Shown one piece after another: positions 46,299 through 55,153 of a stretch of 64,000 bases of DNA. The position numbers and the translations under genes are program-made. Source of the stretch: Stenotrophomonas sp. NA06056 (GTDB taxonomy: Bacteria > Pseudomonadota > Gammaproteobacteria > Xanthomonadales > Xanthomonadaceae); NCBI RefSeq assembly GCF_013364355.1, contig NZ_CP054931.1:1488001-1552000 (forward strand), given 5' to 3'. Under the pieces are notes generated by a model, which did no database searches, was not told where the DNA came from, and saw only the letters and a list, made by a program, of their open reading frames with translations. Each line of letters opens with the position of its first letter. Position 1 is the first letter of the stretch.

Positions 46299-47243
46299 AT
46301 GGGCGACAACTCCCCCCGCTTGCTGACCGTCGCGGTGACCTCGCGTGCGCTGTTCGACCTGGAAGAAAGCCATGCGCTGTTCGAGAGCGATGGCGTGGCC
46401 GCCTATGCCGAGTACCAGCGCCAGCACGAGGACGACATCCTCGGGCCGGGCGTGGCCTTCCCGGTGGTGCGCAAGCTGCTGGCGCTGAACCAGGGCGCCA
46501 GCCCCGAGAATCCGCGCGTGGAAGTGATCCTGCTGTCGCGCAACTCGGCCGATACCGGCCTGCGCATCTTCAATTCCATCCAGCACTACGGGCTGGGCAT
46601 CATCCGCGCGACCTTCACCGCCGGTGAGCCGACATGGCCGTACGTGAAGCCGTTCGGCACCGACCTGTTCCTGTCAGCCAACCCGGAATCGGTGCGCAGC
46701 GCGCTGCGCCATGGCATCGCTGCGGCGACCATCCTGCCCAAGCCGCCGGGCGAGACCGCTGCCGCTGCCGCCGACCAGATCGACATCACCCGCCCGGCCG
46801 GGCAGCTGCGCATCGCCTTCGACGGTGATGCGGTGATCTTCGGTGATGAAAGCGAGCGCATTTCGCGCGAGCAGGGCGTGGAGGCGTTTGGTCGCCATGA
46901 GCGCGAGCGCGCCCGTGAACCGCTCAGTGGCGGTCCGTTCCGCGGTTTCCTCTCTGCGCTGCATACCTTGCAGGAAGTATTCCCGGCCGGCGACAGCGCG
47001 CCCATCCGCACGGCGCTGGTGACCGCGCGTTCGGCACCGGCACACGAGCGGGTAATCCGCACCCTGCGCGAATGGGGTGTGCGCCTGGACGAGGCACTTT
47101 TCCTCGGCGGTCGGCACAAGGGCCCGTTCCTGCAGGCGTTCGGTGCCGATATCTTCTTCGATGATTCGCAGCACAACATCGACAGTGCGCGTGAACACGT
47201 GGCCGCCGGGCACGTCCCGCACGGCGTCGCCAACGAGGGGTGA
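46299..47243 (+). CDS. 5'-nucleotidase, cytosolic NT5C1/2-like HAD type
   Basis: This encodes a 314-residue nucleotidase of the HAD type that would dephosphorylate nucleoside monophosphates. A family-typical early part, 'LLTVAVTSRALFDLEESHALFE', precedes 'LNSADTGLRIFNSI'-like text (here 'SRNSADTGLRIFNSIQHYG'), HAD motif I 'IAFDGDAVIFGDESE' (catalytic Asp) and later 'GGRHKGPFLQAFGADIFFDDSQHNID' (K and D-D of motifs III/IV). The sequence resembles cytosolic 5'-nucleotidase 1 proteins of bacteria. It follows nadK closely and probably shares its transcript. Confidence 0.9.
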   Translation: MGDNSPRLLTVAVTSRALFDLEESHALFESDGVAAYAEYQRQHEDDILGPGVAFPVVRKLLALNQGASPENPRVEVILLSRNSADTGLRIFNSIQHYGLGIIRATFTAGEPTWPYVKPFGTDLFLSANPESVRSALRHGIAAATILPKPPGETAAAAADQIDITRPAGQLRIAFDGDAVIFGDESERISREQGVEAFGRHERERAREPLSGGPFRGFLSALHTLQEVFPAGDSAPIRTALVTARSAPAHERVIRTLREWGVRLDEALFLGGRHKGPFLQAFGADIFFDDSQHNIDSAREHVAAGHVPHGVANEG

Positions 47244-47254
47244 ACCCATGGCCG

Positions 47255-47315
47255 GTGGGTGCCAACCGTTGGTTGGCACTGCCATGCAGCCGCGCCCACC
47301 AAGGTGGGCAGCTAC
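47255..47315. repeat. SMAG-like repeat, inverted dimer (variant heads)
   Basis: A GTGG-headed TGCCAACC/GGTTGGCA palindrome faces an inverted unit ending in CTAC with a different stem (GCCCACC / GGTGGGC). Left and right units belong to different subtypes, so the dimer is a hybrid. It lies between convergent 5'-nucleotidase and DUF2939 genes. Confidence 0.6.
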
Positions 47316-47318
47316 CGG

Positions 47319-47870
47319 CTATGGCGTTCCTGACATCCCCAGCTGCAGGTCCACCACCTTCCAGCGCAGGCCCTGCGGTTCCAGCACCACTTTCAATGGC
47401 GGCTGGCCAGGGCCGCGATCGACATCGACCACGAAGCGATCCAGGGCTTCAAAGTGGTGTTCGGCATTCTTCAGTGGTCGCGCCGGTTCGGTCGTGCCGA
47501 AGGCATCGCCCCCCTGCAGTTCATTGCGGCCACGCTTCCACAGCACATGGCCCTGCAGCATCGCACCGATGCCGGTGGGGGTGACCATCGTGTCCACCGC
47601 AGCGCCGCCCAGCTGGTCACCCAGCCCGTACAGCAGGGCGCCGAAGGGGCTGGCCGCTACTTCAGGGCCGGCCTGGCGCACCAGGTAATCATTGAGCTGG
47701 GCGCGCAGGCTGGTACGCACGCGCGGGAAATCCACGTAGCGTTCCAGGCGCGCGGTGTCCCGTTGTTCGATGGCCTTGGACAGGCCATGCACGGTCAGGT
47801 AGGGGCCGCCGAACCACCAGCCGGCCATCACCACGATCAGCAGAGCAAGGATGCCAATGAGCTTCTTCAT
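47319..47870 (-). CDS. DUF2939 family protein
   Basis: This encodes a 183-residue protein with a single N-terminal membrane anchor ('MKKLIGILALLIVVMAGWWFGGPYL') and a soluble domain outside the membrane. The 'TVHGLSKAIEQRDTARLERYVDFPRVRTSLRAQLNDYLV' block is typical of DUF2939. Function is unknown. It stands 73 bases downstream of the DUF2461 gene, the last of the long co-directional run, and a SMAG dimer lies past its stop. Confidence 0.85.
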   Translation of the reverse strand: MKKLIGILALLIVVMAGWWFGGPYLTVHGLSKAIEQRDTARLERYVDFPRVRTSLRAQLNDYLVRQAGPEVAASPFGALLYGLGDQLGGAAVDTMVTPTGIGAMLQGHVLWKRGRNELQGGDAFGTTEPARPLKNAEHHFEALDRFVVDVDRGPGQPPLKVVLEPQGLRWKVVDLQLGMSGTP

Positions 47871-47942
47871 GGTGCACAGCCTGCCGCAAGTGGGGTGGTC
47901 GGTGGTGAACGATGGGTGATGCCGATGAGGGCCGAGCGCCGG

Positions 47943-48629
47943 TCAGAACTCCAGATCCAGCGCAGCGCACAGGTAGTCGACGAACGGGCCCAGCGCCGCC
48001 AGGTCCTTGCCGAGCGTGGACAGCAGGCGCGGGCCGGTCATCGTGGCATCGTCCAGCGAACGCCACATCACCCAGTTGCGGTGCTTGAGGTCATCGATGA
48101 ATTCGAAGTCGGCCGGGAAGCCGCGCGGCGGTCTTACCAGCTTCTCGGTTTCCTCAAAGTCGAAGCGCTTGCGCAGCGCCGGCGCATGCGCGGCTGCCTT
48201 CCAGCTGCCCGGGTTGTCTAGGATGAAGTGGCGGACGCGGCGCTGGGTTTCCGGTTCGGGATGCCACAGTCCCGCACCGACGAAGCTCTCGCCCGGTTGC
48301 AGGTGCACGTAGAACGAGGGTGCGGCCACTTCACGCCGGCGCTCATGGAACAGGCGCGCACCCTGCCAGGTTTTATAAGGCGACTTGTCGTTGGAGAAAC
48401 GCGCGTCACGGTGGATGCGGAACAACGAACCGCCTACGCCACGGGTGTCTGCACGGAAGTGGTCGCTCACTTCGGTCAGTGCCGGCTGCAGGTCGCCCAG
48501 CAGGCGCAGGAACGGCTGCCGCACGTGGTCTTCGTACTGCTGGCGATGGTCGTTGAACCAGGTCTTGTCGTTGTGCAGCGCCAGGCTGCGCAGGAACTTG
48601 AAACTGGCATCAGAGAAATAGGTGCTCAC
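47943..48629 (-). CDS. DUF2461 family protein
   Basis: This encodes a 228-residue protein of the DUF2461 (TIGR02453) family. Conserved phrases are 'FLRSLALHNDKTWFNDHRQQYEDHVRQPF', 'FRIHRDARFSNDKSPYKTW' and 'SFYVHLQPGESFVGAGLW'. No catalytic function is established. Its start overlaps the stop of the exonuclease I gene by four bases (ATGA), so the two are co-translated; this recurrent coupling in xanthomonads would be worth testing for a nucleic-acid role. Confidence 0.9.
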   Translation of the reverse strand: MSTYFSDASFKFLRSLALHNDKTWFNDHRQQYEDHVRQPFLRLLGDLQPALTEVSDHFRADTRGVGGSLFRIHRDARFSNDKSPYKTWQGARLFHERRREVAAPSFYVHLQPGESFVGAGLWHPEPETQRRVRHFILDNPGSWKAAAHAPALRKRFDFEETEKLVRPPRGFPADFEFIDDLKHRNWVMWRSLDDATMTGPRLLSTLGKDLAALGPFVDYLCAALDLEF

Positions 48630-50065
48630 AGATCCTCCTGCAGGTGCTGGCCCCAGTCACGCAGCGATTGAAGCAACGCAGCGCGGCGGGCATCGTCGGG
48701 TGCATCGGCTGCCAGCGCATCCAGCTGCTGCTGGTACTGGTCCAGGTTGAGTTCGCCCATGCCTTCCTCGCCGAACAGGCGCTGGCGGCGGTAGGCCTTC
48801 CAACGCTCGCGTTCGTCCGGTGAGAGGCTTCCGGGATGATTGCGGGCGCGATAGCGGAACAGCAGCTCGGGCAGGCGCGGGTCACGGAAGCGGCCTTCCA
48901 GCGCTGCCAGCTGCTCCGGTTGGGTGGTGCGCGCGAGTGCCAGCAGCGGCTTGTCGCCGGCGCCGAGGAAGCCGTCGTACAGCGAAGCATCCACATCGGA
49001 CACGCTCGCCGTGCGCGGCTGGTTGTAGACCTGGCGTGCCTTCTCGGCCAACTGCGGTGCGAACGCGCGCAGTCGTTCCACCTTGGCTTCGATCGCGGCA
49101 ACGTCCAACCCGAGTCGTGCGTGATCATCGGCGCGCAGGTGGTTCCAGGCCACCAGCGCCGGCACTTTGTTCAGGTGCACTTCCTTCAACGGCACCCGGG
49201 CGACGCCTTCAGGCAGTTCGCTGGCGCGCAGGTACAGGCGCTGGGCGATCACCTCGGCGGGCAGTTCCAGCAGGTCATCGATGTCGCCATCGAGGTCGAA
49301 CACGATCACCCGGTTGTTGATGGTCGGGTGTACCGCCAGCGGCAGCACCGGTGCCGCGCACAGGCGGCTGGCCGGGTAACGCATCGAGATATGCAGCACC
49401 GGCTTCAGTGCGGGGATGTCGAGCAGGCTGCCGACGAAACGCTTGTCGCGCAGCTTCAGCGCGTAGTCCCACAGGCGCGGCTGCGACTGCTTGAACAGGC
49501 GGGCCATGCCGATCGTCGCGCGCACGTCCGACAATGCTTCGTGGGCATCGCCCTCGCGTACGCCGTTGGCCTCGGCCAGGTGCTCAAGCTTGAACGACGT
49601 GGCGCCGTCCTCGCGCTTGGGCCAGTGGATGCCCTCCGGTCGGATGGCATGCATCAGCCGCAGCATGTCCAGCAGGTCCCAGCGCGAGTTGCCATTGCGC
49701 CACTCGCGTTCGTACGGGTCGTGGAAGTTGCGGAACAGGCCGTAGCGGATGAATTCGTCGTCGAAGCGCAGGGTGTTGTAACCCAGCGCGCAGGTGCCGG
49801 GACGCGACAGCTGCTCGTTGATGCGATCGAACGCTTCGGCTTCGCTGATGCCTTCGGCCAGCGCCTGCTGCGGGGTGATGCCGGTGACCATCGTGGCCAT
49901 CGGCGAGGGCAGCAGATCGTCGGCCGGGCGAACAAAGAAGCTGACCGGCGTGTCGATCTCGTTGAGGTCGCTGTCGGTACGGATCGCCGCGTACTGCGCA
50001 ATGCGGGTACGGCGCGGATCCTGGCCGAAGGTTTCCAGATCGTAGAACAGGAAGGTGTCGGCCAT
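48626..50065 (-). CDS. sbcB: exodeoxyribonuclease I
   Basis: This encodes a 479-residue 3'-5' single-strand DNA exonuclease used in recombination and mismatch repair. The DEDD exonuclease domain begins with 'FLFYDLETFGQDPRRTRIAQ' (D9, E11) and 'ALGYNTLRFDDEFIRYGLFRNFHDPYEREW' (next Asp) and 'AHEALSDVRATIGMARL' (last Asp). The SH3-like and C-terminal domains follow ('HLNKVPALVAWNHL', 'RYRARNHPGSLSPDERERW'). The start overlaps the stop of kmo by one base (TGATG), and its stop overlaps the DUF2461 start. Tryptophan-catabolic and DNA-repair genes are thus translationally joined here. Confidence 0.96.
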   Translation of the reverse strand: MADTFLFYDLETFGQDPRRTRIAQYAAIRTDSDLNEIDTPVSFFVRPADDLLPSPMATMVTGITPQQALAEGISEAEAFDRINEQLSRPGTCALGYNTLRFDDEFIRYGLFRNFHDPYEREWRNGNSRWDLLDMLRLMHAIRPEGIHWPKREDGATSFKLEHLAEANGVREGDAHEALSDVRATIGMARLFKQSQPRLWDYALKLRDKRFVGSLLDIPALKPVLHISMRYPASRLCAAPVLPLAVHPTINNRVIVFDLDGDIDDLLELPAEVIAQRLYLRASELPEGVARVPLKEVHLNKVPALVAWNHLRADDHARLGLDVAAIEAKVERLRAFAPQLAEKARQVYNQPRTASVSDVDASLYDGFLGAGDKPLLALARTTQPEQLAALEGRFRDPRLPELLFRYRARNHPGSLSPDERERWKAYRRQRLFGEEGMGELNLDQYQQQLDALAADAPDDARRAALLQSLRDWGQHLQEDL

Positions 50066-51432
50066 CAGTGCGCGCCCTCCAGCACCGGCAACCGCGCATG
50101 GATCTGCGCTTCCAGTGCGGCCCAGTCGATGTTGTCCAGGGTGTGGTGGCCAGCGGTGGCGGCGATCAGCATTCCGCGCTGGATGTCGGTGCGGCGCAGC
50201 GCCTCGGCATAGGGCGTGTGCAGGAACGTGACCATCGTGTAGTGCGGTACGAAGCGCGTCGGCCAGCGCCGCTGCAGTTCCTGTTCCAGCTCACGCTGCA
50301 GCAGGAAGGCCGGATCGGCTACCCGGTCGCGCATCTCCAGATAGTTCTCCAGCGCCATCTGCTGGATCGCACGCGCATTCGGTTTGCGCTCGGCTTCGAA
50401 CCCGGCGAAGGCACTCTGCAGGTCGTCCGCGTCCATCAGATGACGGGCCAATGCCACGCAGTCCTCGAACGCACAGTTCATGCCCTGGCCGTGGAACGGC
50501 ACCATCGCGTGCGCGGCATCGCCAATAAGCACGGCGCGGTCCTGCTGGTGCCAACGTTCCAGGGTGAGCGTGCCGAGCAGGCCGGGCGGATGCTGCTCCC
50601 AGTCCGCACGCAGGTTGGGAATCAGCGGCAGGGTATCGGCGAACTCACGCGCGAACAGTGCTTCAGCCTGGACGCCGCTGTTGACCGTAGCAAAGCTCGG
50701 ATCGCCCTGGTTGGGCAGGAACAGGGTCACGGTGAACGTGCCCTCGTGGTTGGGCAGGGCGATGCACATGTAGTGGCCGCGCGGCCAGATGTGCAGGGCA
50801 TTGCGCTCGATGCGGAAGCCGCCATCGTCGGTCGGCGGGATCTCCAGTTCCTTGTAGGAATGGTCGAGGAAGGCAATGTCCTCGCCCAGCGGCTCGCGCC
50901 GGTTCATCGCCGCACGCAGTGCCGAGCCTGCGCCGTCGGCACCCACCAGCGTATCGAAGCGGATATCGTGCGGACTGTCGTCACGATCATCGATGAAGCG
51001 CGCGTAGCCGGCATCGAAATCGACCGTGTGCAGGCGGCGGTGGAAATGCACAGTGGCACCAGCCTGCTCGGCCAGCTCCAGCAGCGTGGTGTTCAGGTCG
51101 CTGCGATGGATCGACCAGATCACTTCGCTGTCGTCGCGACCGTAACGCTGCAGCTGTGGCTCGCCCTCGCGCGGGTGCACCATGCGTCCGCGCATCATCA
51201 CCGCGCGCGCCATCACTTCCTCTTCCACACCGGCCTGGCGCAATGCATTGCGTCCGCGCTCGGCCAGGGCCAGGTTGATCGAGCGGCCGCTTTCATAGTC
51301 GGCAATGCGCGGATCGCCACGGCGTTCGTACAGGGTGATGCGCCAGCCCTGCCGTGACAGCAGGATGGCCAGCAGGGAGCCGGCCAGGCCAGCGCCGACA
51401 ATGCTCAGCGAGCGGGATGCATGTGCGATCAA
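50065..51432 (-). CDS. kmo: kynurenine 3-monooxygenase
   Basis: This encodes a 455-residue FAD hydroxylase converting kynurenine to 3-hydroxykynurenine. FAD motif 'IVGAGLAGSLLAILLSRQGW' is at the N-terminus, 'GRSINLALAERGRNALRQAG' and 'LVGADGAGSALR' follow, and 'LIGDAAHAMVPFHGQGMNCAFEDCVAL' is the second flavin loop. A C-terminal hydrophobic segment near 'FVPHYTMVTFLHTPYAEA' is family-typical. It lies 30 bases downstream of kynU and overlaps sbcB at its stop. With kynU and haaO it makes 3-hydroxyanthranilate and beyond, feeding de novo NAD synthesis in this lineage. Confidence 0.96.
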   Translation of the reverse strand: MIAHASRSLSIVGAGLAGSLLAILLSRQGWRITLYERRGDPRIADYESGRSINLALAERGRNALRQAGVEEEVMARAVMMRGRMVHPREGEPQLQRYGRDDSEVIWSIHRSDLNTTLLELAEQAGATVHFHRRLHTVDFDAGYARFIDDRDDSPHDIRFDTLVGADGAGSALRAAMNRREPLGEDIAFLDHSYKELEIPPTDDGGFRIERNALHIWPRGHYMCIALPNHEGTFTVTLFLPNQGDPSFATVNSGVQAEALFAREFADTLPLIPNLRADWEQHPPGLLGTLTLERWHQQDRAVLIGDAAHAMVPFHGQGMNCAFEDCVALARHLMDADDLQSAFAGFEAERKPNARAIQQMALENYLEMRDRVADPAFLLQRELEQELQRRWPTRFVPHYTMVTFLHTPYAEALRRTDIQRGMLIAATAGHHTLDNIDWAALEAQIHARLPVLEGAH

Positions 51433-51462
51433 CGAACTGTCCAGCAGTAAGGGGAGGGCGGC

Positions 51463-52737
51463 TTACAGGCCGGCCCAGGCTTCCACTTCCTCGACGAAGT
51501 GGTGCACGTCGAGGTAGCGGTTGTAGAGCGGAGTGGGCGAGATGCGGATCACGTCCGGCTCGCGCCAGTCACCCAGCACGCCGATGGCGCGTAGATGTTC
51601 GAACAGGGCGCGCCCTCGCTCGCGGCCGCCGATCACGCGCAGCGACAGCTGGCAGCCGCGCCGCTCTGGCTCGGCCGGGGTGACGATCTCCAGCACCTGC
51701 GGCAAGCGCGAACGTACCAGCGCGTCGAGCATGCCGGTCAGTGCCAGCGACTTGCTACGCAGCGATTCCATGCCAGCGCGTTCAAACAGGTCCAGTGACG
51801 CACGCAGCGGCGCCAGGCCGAGGATCGGTGGGTTGCTCAGCTGCCAGCCCTCGGCGCCGACCGCGGGCTGGAACTGCGGGGCCATCTGGAAGCGGGTGGC
51901 TTCTTCATGGCCCCACCAGCCGGCAAAGCGTGGCAGCGTGGTGTCGCGATGATGGCGCTCGTGCACGAAGGCACCGGCCACGGCGCCCGGGCCGCTGTTG
52001 AGGTATTTGTAGTGGCACCACACGGCGAAGTCCGGGGCGACGTCATGCAGGTGCAGCGGCAGGTTGCCGACCGAGTGCGCCAGGTCGAAGCCGATGCGCG
52101 CACCCTGCAGGCGTGCCGCGCGGGTGATCGCATCCAGGTCGAAGGCCTGGCCGCTGCGGTACTGCACGCCAGGCCACAGCACCAGCGCCAGCCGCGGACC
52201 GTGCGCGGCGATCGCGCGTTCGATGGCGGCCATCGAGATCGTGCCGTTGGCTTCATCCGGCTGCACTTCCACCAGGCAGTCGGCCGGGTCGAAACCGTGG
52301 AAGCGGATCTGTGCTTCCACTGCATGGCGGTCGGTGGGGAATGCACCGGCTTCCATCAGGATCACCGGGCGCTCGGCTGTTGGCCGGTAGAAACTGACCA
52401 TCATCAGGTGCAGGTTCACGCTCAACGTGTTCATCGCCACCACTTCGCTGGGCAGTGCACCGACCACGCGCGCCAGCTGCGCGCTGACCAGTCGGTGATA
52501 CGACAGCCATTGGGTCGGCCCGGTGAAGTGCCCTTCCACCGCCAGTTCACCCCACTGCTTCATCACTTCCTGCACTGCCGCTTGCGCACCGCGCGGTTGC
52601 AGGCCCAGTGAGTTGCCGACGAAGTAGGTCTGTTCACCGCCGCCATGGCGCGGAATCAGGAATTCCTGCCGCAGCGGCCGCAGCGGATCGGCGGCATCAA
52701 GGGCAATGGCGTGGGTGCGGCTGAGCAGGTCGGACAT
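51463..52737 (-). CDS. kynU: kynureninase
   Basis: This encodes a 424-residue PLP hydrolase that splits 3-hydroxykynurenine to 3-hydroxyanthranilate and alanine. 'FVGNSLGLQPRGA' and 'TQWLSYHRLVSAQLARVVGALPSEVVAMNTLSVNLHLMM' are family-typical, and the PLP lysine is in 'CHYKYLNSGPGAVAG'. The ATG at 52737 is used; the open frame runs 27 codons further into SMAG sequence. The haaO gene is 169 bases upstream, across SMAG repeats, and kmo 30 bases downstream. Both steps are part of the tryptophan-to-quinolinate route. Confidence 0.96.
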   Translation of the reverse strand: MSDLLSRTHAIALDAADPLRPLRQEFLIPRHGGGEQTYFVGNSLGLQPRGAQAAVQEVMKQWGELAVEGHFTGPTQWLSYHRLVSAQLARVVGALPSEVVAMNTLSVNLHLMMVSFYRPTAERPVILMEAGAFPTDRHAVEAQIRFHGFDPADCLVEVQPDEANGTISMAAIERAIAAHGPRLALVLWPGVQYRSGQAFDLDAITRAARLQGARIGFDLAHSVGNLPLHLHDVAPDFAVWCHYKYLNSGPGAVAGAFVHERHHRDTTLPRFAGWWGHEEATRFQMAPQFQPAVGAEGWQLSNPPILGLAPLRASLDLFERAGMESLRSKSLALTGMLDALVRSRLPQVLEIVTPAEPERRGCQLSLRVIGGRERGRALFEHLRAIGVLGDWREPDVIRISPTPLYNRYLDVHHFVEEVEAWAGL

Positions 52738-52770
52738 GGTCGGGCAACAGGCTGCAACGGGGTTGCCAGT

Positions 52771-52831
52771 GTAGCGCCTGGGGCCAGCGTGATGCCGCGC
52801 GGCGCGCTCGCCGGGCATGGCCCGGCGCTAC
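52771..52831. repeat. SMAG-type repeat, degenerate inverted dimer
   Basis: A degenerate GTAGCGCC... unit faces a clear inverted CGCCGGGC-type unit (52809-52831) ending in CTAC. It is the same subtype as the purB-fumC dimer. It lies in the haaO-kynU gap. Confidence 0.6.
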
Positions 52832-52850
52832 CTGGGAATCACGCACACCG

Positions 52851-52873
52851 GTAGCGTCGGGCCATGCCCGGCG
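52851..52873 (+). repeat. SMAG-type repeat, single unit (CGTCGGGC variant)
   Basis: GTAGCGTCGGGCCATGCCCGGCG points away from the previous dimer, so the haaO-kynU spacer holds three units of one subtype. Confidence 0.65.
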
Positions 52874-52906
52874 GACGCATCAGGCGTCGCGATGCCCGGC
52901 GAACGT

Positions 52907-53428
52907 TCAGCCCGCCGCCGGTGCCGGCAACGGATCCACATGGCCGCATTCACTGCAGGTACGCAGTTCCAGGCTGGCCTGGTAGCGCGCAAACACCTTC
53001 GGCAGGTCGGTCTCGATGTTCTGCAGCGTGAAGTACTCTTCGTACAGCTTGTGGTTGCAGCGTTCGCAATGCCAGATCACGCCATCGCGCTCATGCGGCA
53101 GGCGCTTGCGCTCCACCACCAGGCCGACGCCGCCGGGTGGGCGCCGCGGTGAGTGCGGCACCTTGCCCGGCAGCAGGAAGATCTCGCCGGCGCGGATCGG
53201 AATATCGCGCACCGCGCCGTCCTCCTGCACCTTCAGTACCATCTCGCCTTCCAGCTGATAAAACCACTCCGGGCCCTCGTCGTAGTGGAAATCGGTGCGG
53301 CTGTTCGGGCCGCCGACCACCATCACGATGAAATCACCGTTGTCGATCATCTTGTTGCCCACCGGCGGTTTCAGCAGGTGGCGGTGTTCTTCGATCCAGG
53401 CATGCAGGTTGATCGGCGATGCGAGCAT
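52907..53428 (-). CDS. haaO: 3-hydroxyanthranilate 3,4-dioxygenase
   Basis: This encodes a 173-residue cupin ring-cleavage enzyme that makes the precursor of quinolinate. The iron ligands include His and Glu of '[17 protein letters not shown]' and the later His in '[16 protein letters not shown]'. The bacterial extra rubredoxin-like site is visible as C-x-x-C pairs in '[12 protein letters not shown]' and 'CSECGHVD'. The ATG at 53428 starts '[19 protein letters not shown]'. It lies 20 bases after the carbonic anhydrase stop and upstream of kynU. No tryptophan dioxygenase or formamidase gene is in this window, so the first steps are elsewhere. Confidence 0.95.
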   Translation of the reverse strand: MLASPINLHAWIEEHRHLLKPPVGNKMIDNGDFIVMVVGGPNSRTDFHYDEGPEWFYQLEGEMVLKVQEDGAVRDIPIRAGEIFLLPGKVPHSPRRPPGGVGLVVERKRLPHERDGVIWHCERCNHKLYEEYFTLQNIETDLPKVFARYQASLELRTCSECGHVDPLPAPAAG

Positions 53429-53447
53429 GGTTGTCTTCCGTAGGGAA

Positions 53448-54110
53448 TCAGTCGCGCTTGCCTTTGCGCGGGACGTAGGACAGGGCCTTCTCATAGGCCG
53501 GCTGCAGCTCTTCCTGCGAACCCACGTCGATGCCCATTTCGCGAACGCGGCCGTCCTTCAGGCTGTACACCCAGCCATGCACCATCAGTTTCTGGCCGCG
53601 GGCCCAGGCATCCTGCACGATGGTCGAGCGGCACAGGTTGGCGACCTGTTCGATCACGTTCAGTTCGCACAGGCGCGCGTGCTTGAGTTCGTCGGTCTCG
53701 ATGGCATCGAGAATGGCTGTGTGCTTCTGCATCACGTCGCCGACGTGGCGCAGCCAGTTGTCGGCCAGGCCGACGCGGGTGTTGTGCAGGCAGGCATGCA
53801 CGCCGCCGCAACCGTAGTGGCCGACGATCAGGATGTGCTTCACCTTCAGCTGGTCCACCGCGTACTGCACTACGCTCAGGCAGTTCAGATCGGTGTGGGC
53901 GACCACGTTGGCGACATTGCGGTGCACGAACACCTCACCCGGGGCCATGCCGATGATCTGGTTGGCCGGAACGCGCGAGTCGGAACAGCCGATCCACAGG
54001 TATTCCGGATGCTGCTGCTTGGCCAGCTGATGGAAGAAGTCCGGGTCTTCCTTCTCGATCCGGTCCGCCCAGTCGCGGTTGTTCTGCAGCAGCTTGTGGA
54101 TGTCTTTCAT
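53448..54110 (-). CDS. can: beta-carbonic anhydrase
   Basis: This encodes a 220-residue zinc carbonic anhydrase that interconverts CO2 and bicarbonate. The zinc ligands are C42, H98 and C101, with D44 as the gate, in '[10 protein letters not shown]' and '[10 protein letters not shown]', exactly the spacing of E. coli Can. The ATG at 54110 gives the normal length, while the frame upstream is longer by 47 codons. It lies 20 bases upstream of haaO and about 70 bases after the FMN-binding gene. Location in the tryptophan-NAD run may only reflect co-transcription. Confidence 0.96.
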   Translation of the reverse strand: MKDIHKLLQNNRDWADRIEKEDPDFFHQLAKQQHPEYLWIGCSDSRVPANQIIGMAPGEVFVHRNVANVVAHTDLNCLSVVQYAVDQLKVKHILIVGHYGCGGVHACLHNTRVGLADNWLRHVGDVMQKHTAILDAIETDELKHARLCELNVIEQVANLCRSTIVQDAWARGQKLMVHGWVYSLKDGRVREMGIDVGSQEELQPAYEKALSYVPRKGKRD

Positions 54111-54183
54111 GTTCGGGGTCCCTGACGTCGGGTGGGGGCAAGGCGCGGCCGATCTGGTCGCGTCGTCGCGGGAAACAGCGCGC

Positions 54184-54822
54184 TCAGCTGCCTGCGGCGG
54201 CTTCGTCGCGATACCGGCGCATCCACTGCGCCAGTTCGGTTGAATGGGCATTGTCCAGGCTTTCCAGCTCGGTAATCACCGCCTGCTGGTTGGCCTCGGG
54301 GTGGTTCTGGCTCAGCTTCAACTTCAGCTGCACCTGTTCGACGGTGAAGCGGAAGCCGACGATGCCGCGCAGCTGGCGACGGTGATCATCACGTTCGGGC
54401 TCGAACCGCCACGCCTGGCCGACGCTGGCTTCGAAACGGTCGCCGGTATCGCTGACCAGCTGGGCCAGGGCATCGGTATCGTCGAAGGTCTGCAGCTGGC
54501 CGTGCAGCTCGGCGGCGGCGTAGTTCCAGGTAGGCACCCGCGCCGCTGGCTCCTTGTCCGGGTACCAGCTGGCCGAGACATAGCCATGCGGCCCGTCCAC
54601 CAGCACCTTGGCCGCACCGCTGTGGCGTGCCTGCGGGTTGGCGCGGGCCCAATGGCCGCGCAGCTCGACGTGGTCGCCGTCGCGCTGGTACAGCACGGGC
54701 AGCCGGGTCAGTTCCGGCAGGCCATCGCCACCGGCGGTAAGCACGGTGACGAATGGATCACGCGCCAGCAGGCGATCCAGCCACAGCAGGTCGGTCTCGG
54801 CAAAGGCGCGTGGGGTGAACAT
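54184..54822 (-). CDS. FMN-binding PaiB-family protein
   Basis: This encodes a 212-residue protein of the PaiB family, which has a split-barrel flavin-binding fold; members were named as negative transcriptional regulators but few are characterised. Typical phrases are 'MFTPRAFAETDLLWLDRLL', 'GHWARANPQ', 'YVSASWYPDKEPAARVPTWNYAAAELHG', 'GFRFTVEQVQLKLKLSQNHPEANQQAVI'. It starts 9 bases after the preceding small gene. A role in oxidising or sequestering flavin-linked compounds is plausible, but substrate and partner are unknown. Confidence 0.9.
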   Translation of the reverse strand: MFTPRAFAETDLLWLDRLLARDPFVTVLTAGGDGLPELTRLPVLYQRDGDHVELRGHWARANPQARHSGAAKVLVDGPHGYVSASWYPDKEPAARVPTWNYAAAELHGQLQTFDDTDALAQLVSDTGDRFEASVGQAWRFEPERDDHRRQLRGIVGFRFTVEQVQLKLKLSQNHPEANQQAVITELESLDNAHSTELAQWMRRYRDEAAAGS

Positions 54823-54831
54823 TGGCTGGCC

Positions 54832-55146
54832 TCAGGCGCGGCTGCCGAGCGACTGCACCATGCGCCCGCGCAGGCCTTCGTCGCTGCCCGCCTGCGGTGG
54901 CTGCACTTCATGCAGCGAGAAGCCGCGTACCAGCGCATCTTCTTCGTCCAGGCCGTCGTACTCGACGAACTCGGCATCGAACAGCTGCGAGCGGGCGGTG
55001 TCCTCGCTGTCGTAGCTCAGCGTATTGCCGTCGCTGTCGAGCACCTCGGCGGTGCCGGCCTCGCGGATGCGCAGGCGCGCCCAGATCAGGGTGTTGCCGA
55101 GGCTGGCCAGCCACCAGCTGTCGCGGACGTGGGAAAGGTCGTTCAT
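54832..55146 (-). CDS. hypothetical acidic 104-residue protein
   Basis: This encodes a small soluble protein, MNDLSHVRDSWWLASLGNTL..., of unrecognised family. It is acidic, with 'EVLDSDGNTLSYDSEDTARSQLFDAEFVEYDGLDEEDALVRGFSLHE', so it reads like an SH3- or GIY-sized beta domain, and ends 'RGRMVQSLGSRA'. It is 9 bases before the PaiB-like gene and 7 bases after the next small membrane gene. Co-transcription is likely. Function unknown. Confidence 0.75.
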   Translation of the reverse strand: MNDLSHVRDSWWLASLGNTLIWARLRIREAGTAEVLDSDGNTLSYDSEDTARSQLFDAEFVEYDGLDEEDALVRGFSLHEVQPPQAGSDEGLRGRMVQSLGSRA

Positions 55147-55153
55147 GTGTGTC

